From positions 1 through 40,619 of the forward strand of contig CAZKJG010000025.1 of the NCBI GenBank assembly GCA_964553045.1: a DNA stretch of 40,619 nt, given 5' to 3'. The notes below the pieces were generated by a model. That model saw only the letters and a program-made list of their open reading frames with translations, was not told the origin of the DNA and searched no databases. The translations under genes and the position numbers were made by a program. This stretch comes from JAWLEP01 sp964553045 (lineage in GTDB: Bacteria; Fermentibacterota; Fermentibacteria; Fermentibacterales; JCC-6). Positions 39,436-40,619 of the stretch are shown piece by piece. Each line of letters starts with the position of its first letter. The first letter of the stretch is position 1.

Positions 39436-40146
39436 ATGCTGCTGAAAGTGGTAAGCGACGTCCACGGAAACCTCCAGGCCCTGGAGGCCGTTCTGGAGGA
39501 CCCGGCGGGCGCGGAAGCCGACCTGACCGTCTGCCTGGGCGACGTAGTGGGCTACGGGGCCCGCCCCTCCGAATGCATCTCCCGGGTGCGGCGGGTCTGC
39601 TCCACCGTGGTCCGGGGCAACCATGACACAGGCGTGGCCGGCCTGATGGAGCTGGATTTCTTCAACCAGGCCGGCCGGGAGGCCGTGGACTGGACCGGGA
39701 AGCGCATGTCGGCCGACGAGACCGAGTGGCTGAAATCCCTTCCCCTGACCGCCGAGATCGGCGACCTCTTCCTGTGCCACAGCAACCCGCACGCCCCGGA
39801 CACCTGGGGCTACGTCCTCTACTCGCATATGGCCATGGCCGCCTGCCGCGACCGTCCCGGCAAAGTCAACCTGATCGGCCATACCCATCTGCCGCTGTGC
39901 TGGAACGAGTACGGCGAACCGTCGGAGCGCACCGAGGGCCGCCTGGACGATGTCTGCATCGTCAACGCCGGAAGCGTGGGCCAGCCCCGGGACGGAAACC
40001 CCAAGGCCGCCTACCTCCTCATCGACACCGAAGCGGGGACCTGGAGCCATCGCAGGGTTCGCTACGATGTCTCCGCCGCGGTCGATGACATCCGGCAGGC
40101 CGGCCTGCCGGATGTCATCTGGCGGCGCCTGTCCCGAGGCCGCTGA
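39436..40146 (+). CDS. metallophosphoesterase (YfcE/ApaH-like calcineurin fold)
   Basis: A 236-residue calcineurin-type phosphoesterase with all five metal motifs: 'KVVSDVHGNLQAL' (~4-16), 'VCLGDVVGYGARPSECI' (~32-48), 'VVRGNHDTGV' (~58-67), 'FLCHSNPHAP' (~111-120) and 'LIGHTHLPL' (~147-155), then 'IVNAGSVGQPRDGNPKA' (~174-190). Close relatives in many genomes are annotated as diadenosine tetraphosphatase-like or YfcE-like, but natural substrates are mostly unknown. ATG 39436 lies 1 nt after the nusB stop, making it the last gene of the ptb-rib-nusB unit. A perfect 36-bp palindrome lies within its last 63 bases. Confidence 0.9.
   Translation: MLLKVVSDVHGNLQALEAVLEDPAGAEADLTVCLGDVVGYGARPSECISRVRRVCSTVVRGNHDTGVAGLMELDFFNQAGREAVDWTGKRMSADETEWLKSLPLTAEIGDLFLCHSNPHAPDTWGYVLYSHMAMAACRDRPGKVNLIGHTHLPLCWNEYGEPSERTEGRLDDVCIVNAGSVGQPRDGNPKAAYLLIDTEAGTWSHRRVRYDVSAAVDDIRQAGLPDVIWRRLSRGR
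40084..40119. repeat. perfect 36-bp palindrome inside the 3' end of the phosphoesterase gene
   Basis: GATGACATCCGGCAGGCC (40084-40101) is followed with no spacer by its exact reverse complement (40102-40119). It encodes 'DDIRQAGLPDVI' in frame. In RNA it would form a very stable hairpin (about 16 bp with a tetraloop) just before the stop. Transcript 3'-end formation or stabilisation is possible; no U-tract follows. Confidence 0.75.
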
Positions 40147-40152
40147 CGGGAT

Positions 40153-40181
40153 TTGACCCGCCGGCCAGGCGGTGGTATCTC
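40153..40181 (+). promoter_or_regulatory. candidate promoter of the YEYQAD-repeat protein
   Basis: TTGACC (40153-40158, 5/6) with TATCTC (40176-40181) after 17 nt. The gene start at 40215 follows GAGGGGGACGGGC. Confidence 0.4.
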
Positions 40182-40214
40182 ATCTTCGCAGCCTCACAGC
40201 CGAGGGGGACGGGC

Positions 40215-40544
40215 ATGAGAGCACCACTTGTTCTGCTGGTGGCGGCAACCGCCGCCTTGGCCGGCAGCGTTTTCGTCACCGACTACGAGTACCAGGCCGA
40301 TATTCCGGTCTACGAGGTGGATTACGAGTACCAGGCCGACCTCTGCGTCTACCCGGTCGAGTACGGGTACCAGGCGGACGACGAGGACGGCCTGTGGTTC
40401 TTCTGCGACTACGAGTACCAGGCCGACATCACCGTCTACTACGTGGACTACGAGTACCAGGCCGACCTTAACGTCTACTTCGTGGATTACGCGTACCAGG
40501 CCGGCTGGGAGGAGAGCAACGAGTGGAGGGGCAGGCTGCACTGA
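40215..40544 (+). CDS. small secreted protein made of YEYQAD repeats (DUF6150-like)
   Basis: A 109-residue protein with a signal peptide (~1-17, 'PLVLLVAATAALAGS') followed almost entirely by six copies of a 13-residue unit, consensus V-D-Y-E-Y-Q-A-D-(I/L)-x-V-Y-x. The third copy is followed by a 3-residue longer linker ('DEDGLWFF'), splitting the array three and three. The alternating Tyr/Val pattern predicts short beta-strands with acidic turns, perhaps a small solenoid or sheet. The repeats resemble small DUF6150-type proteins found beside other functions in Bacteroidetes and relatives, whose role is unknown. I cannot assign a function; surface adhesion or metal binding through the Asp/Glu/Tyr clusters is speculation. 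Confidence 0.85.
   Translation: MRAPLVLLVAATAALAGSVFVTDYEYQADIPVYEVDYEYQADLCVYPVEYGYQADDEDGLWFFCDYEYQADITVYYVDYEYQADLNVYFVDYAYQAGWEESNEWRGRLH
40281..40504 (+). repeat. 39-bp in-frame tandem repeat encoding YEYQAD units
   Basis: Six copies of a 20-nt core related to GACTACGAGTACCAGGCCGA start at 40281, 40320, 40359, 40407, 40446 and 40485. The spacing is 39 nt except for one 48-nt step. Core identity at DNA level is high (two exact copies of the first, others 1-4 changes), while the 19-nt intervals vary. Confidence 0.9.
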
Positions 40545-40619
40545 GTCTCTTCCGCCCGAAGCTCCTCACTGGACGGTTCTCCGCGGGCGGTAATATATAC
40601 CTCCTAAGTGGGTCTGTAT

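Noticed and set aside
40281..40504. CRISPR-like regular repeat
   Set aside because: The 39-bp periodicity is in frame and encodes the YEYQAD units of a signal-peptide-bearing protein; the intervals are not unique spacers and no cas gene is present.

Overview
This is a gene-dense, GC-rich bacterial chromosomal segment of 40.6 kb. I recognise 36 protein-coding genes and no rRNA, tRNA, CRISPR array or complete insertion sequence. Several exported proteins point to a Gram-negative-type, heterotrophic bacterium of the wider FCB group (Fermentibacteria/Eisenbacteria-like is my guess, not a demonstrated assignment). These are a giant C25 (gingipain-like) peptidase, two proteins ending in FlgD-like/T9SS-like Ig domains, four predicted lipoproteins and a small beta-barrel-like protein. 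Many starts are GTG, TTG or CTG. Neighbouring genes often overlap as ATGA, GTGA, TTGA or TGATG, and convergent genes end within a few bases of each other.

Layout. 1-753: the 3' end of a secreted discoidin/FlgD-like protein. 805-3895 (-): a ferrous-iron operon (DtxR-type regulator with C-terminal FeoA domain, feoB, small Cys-rich membrane protein), preceded by a clear palindromic operator. 4087-4740 (+): a HAD phosphatase. 4751-5809 (-): a calcineurin-type phosphoesterase. 5940-10543 (-): a four-gene overlapping operon (HAD hydrolase, UMF1/Atg22-like MFS transporter, unknown membrane protein, B12-binding-type radical SAM protein). 10668-14587 (+): pckA, a lipoprotein with a duplicated pilin-like domain, and glnA. 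14594-19885 (-): the 1763-residue C25 peptidase. 20101-23256 (+): S9 peptidase lipoprotein, corrinoid adenosyltransferase and beta-barrel-like protein, ended by a perfect 34-bp inverted repeat. 23348-24385 (-): rlmN, divergent from mtnP-thiL (24464-26304, +). 26308-28149 (-): a lipoprotein with two retropepsin-like motifs and a PDZ domain. 28418-29314 (+): an MscS channel. 29328-31435 (-): lysine 6-aminotransferase plus a RhaD-like aldolase behind a structured leader. 31717-40146 (+): a tightly packed ten-gene unit, ptb, rpiB, wecB, transglutaminase lipoprotein, ribD, ribE, ribBA, ribH, nusB, metallophosphoesterase. 40215-40544: a small secreted protein built of six YEYQAD-type repeats.

Together the genes cover iron uptake and its regulation, anaplerosis/gluconeogenesis (PEP carboxykinase), ammonia assimilation (glutamine synthetase), methylthioadenosine salvage, complete riboflavin biosynthesis, corrinoid activation, acyl-phosphate metabolism and extracellular proteolysis. 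This fits an organism living on proteins and amino acids. I see no obvious defence island or prophage. The less ordinary material is the 34-bp inverted-repeat element, the duplicated pilin-like lipoprotein, the dual-retropepsin lipoprotein, the lysine aminotransferase/aldolase pair with its structured leader, the rlmN/mtnP palindrome and the YEYQAD repeat protein.
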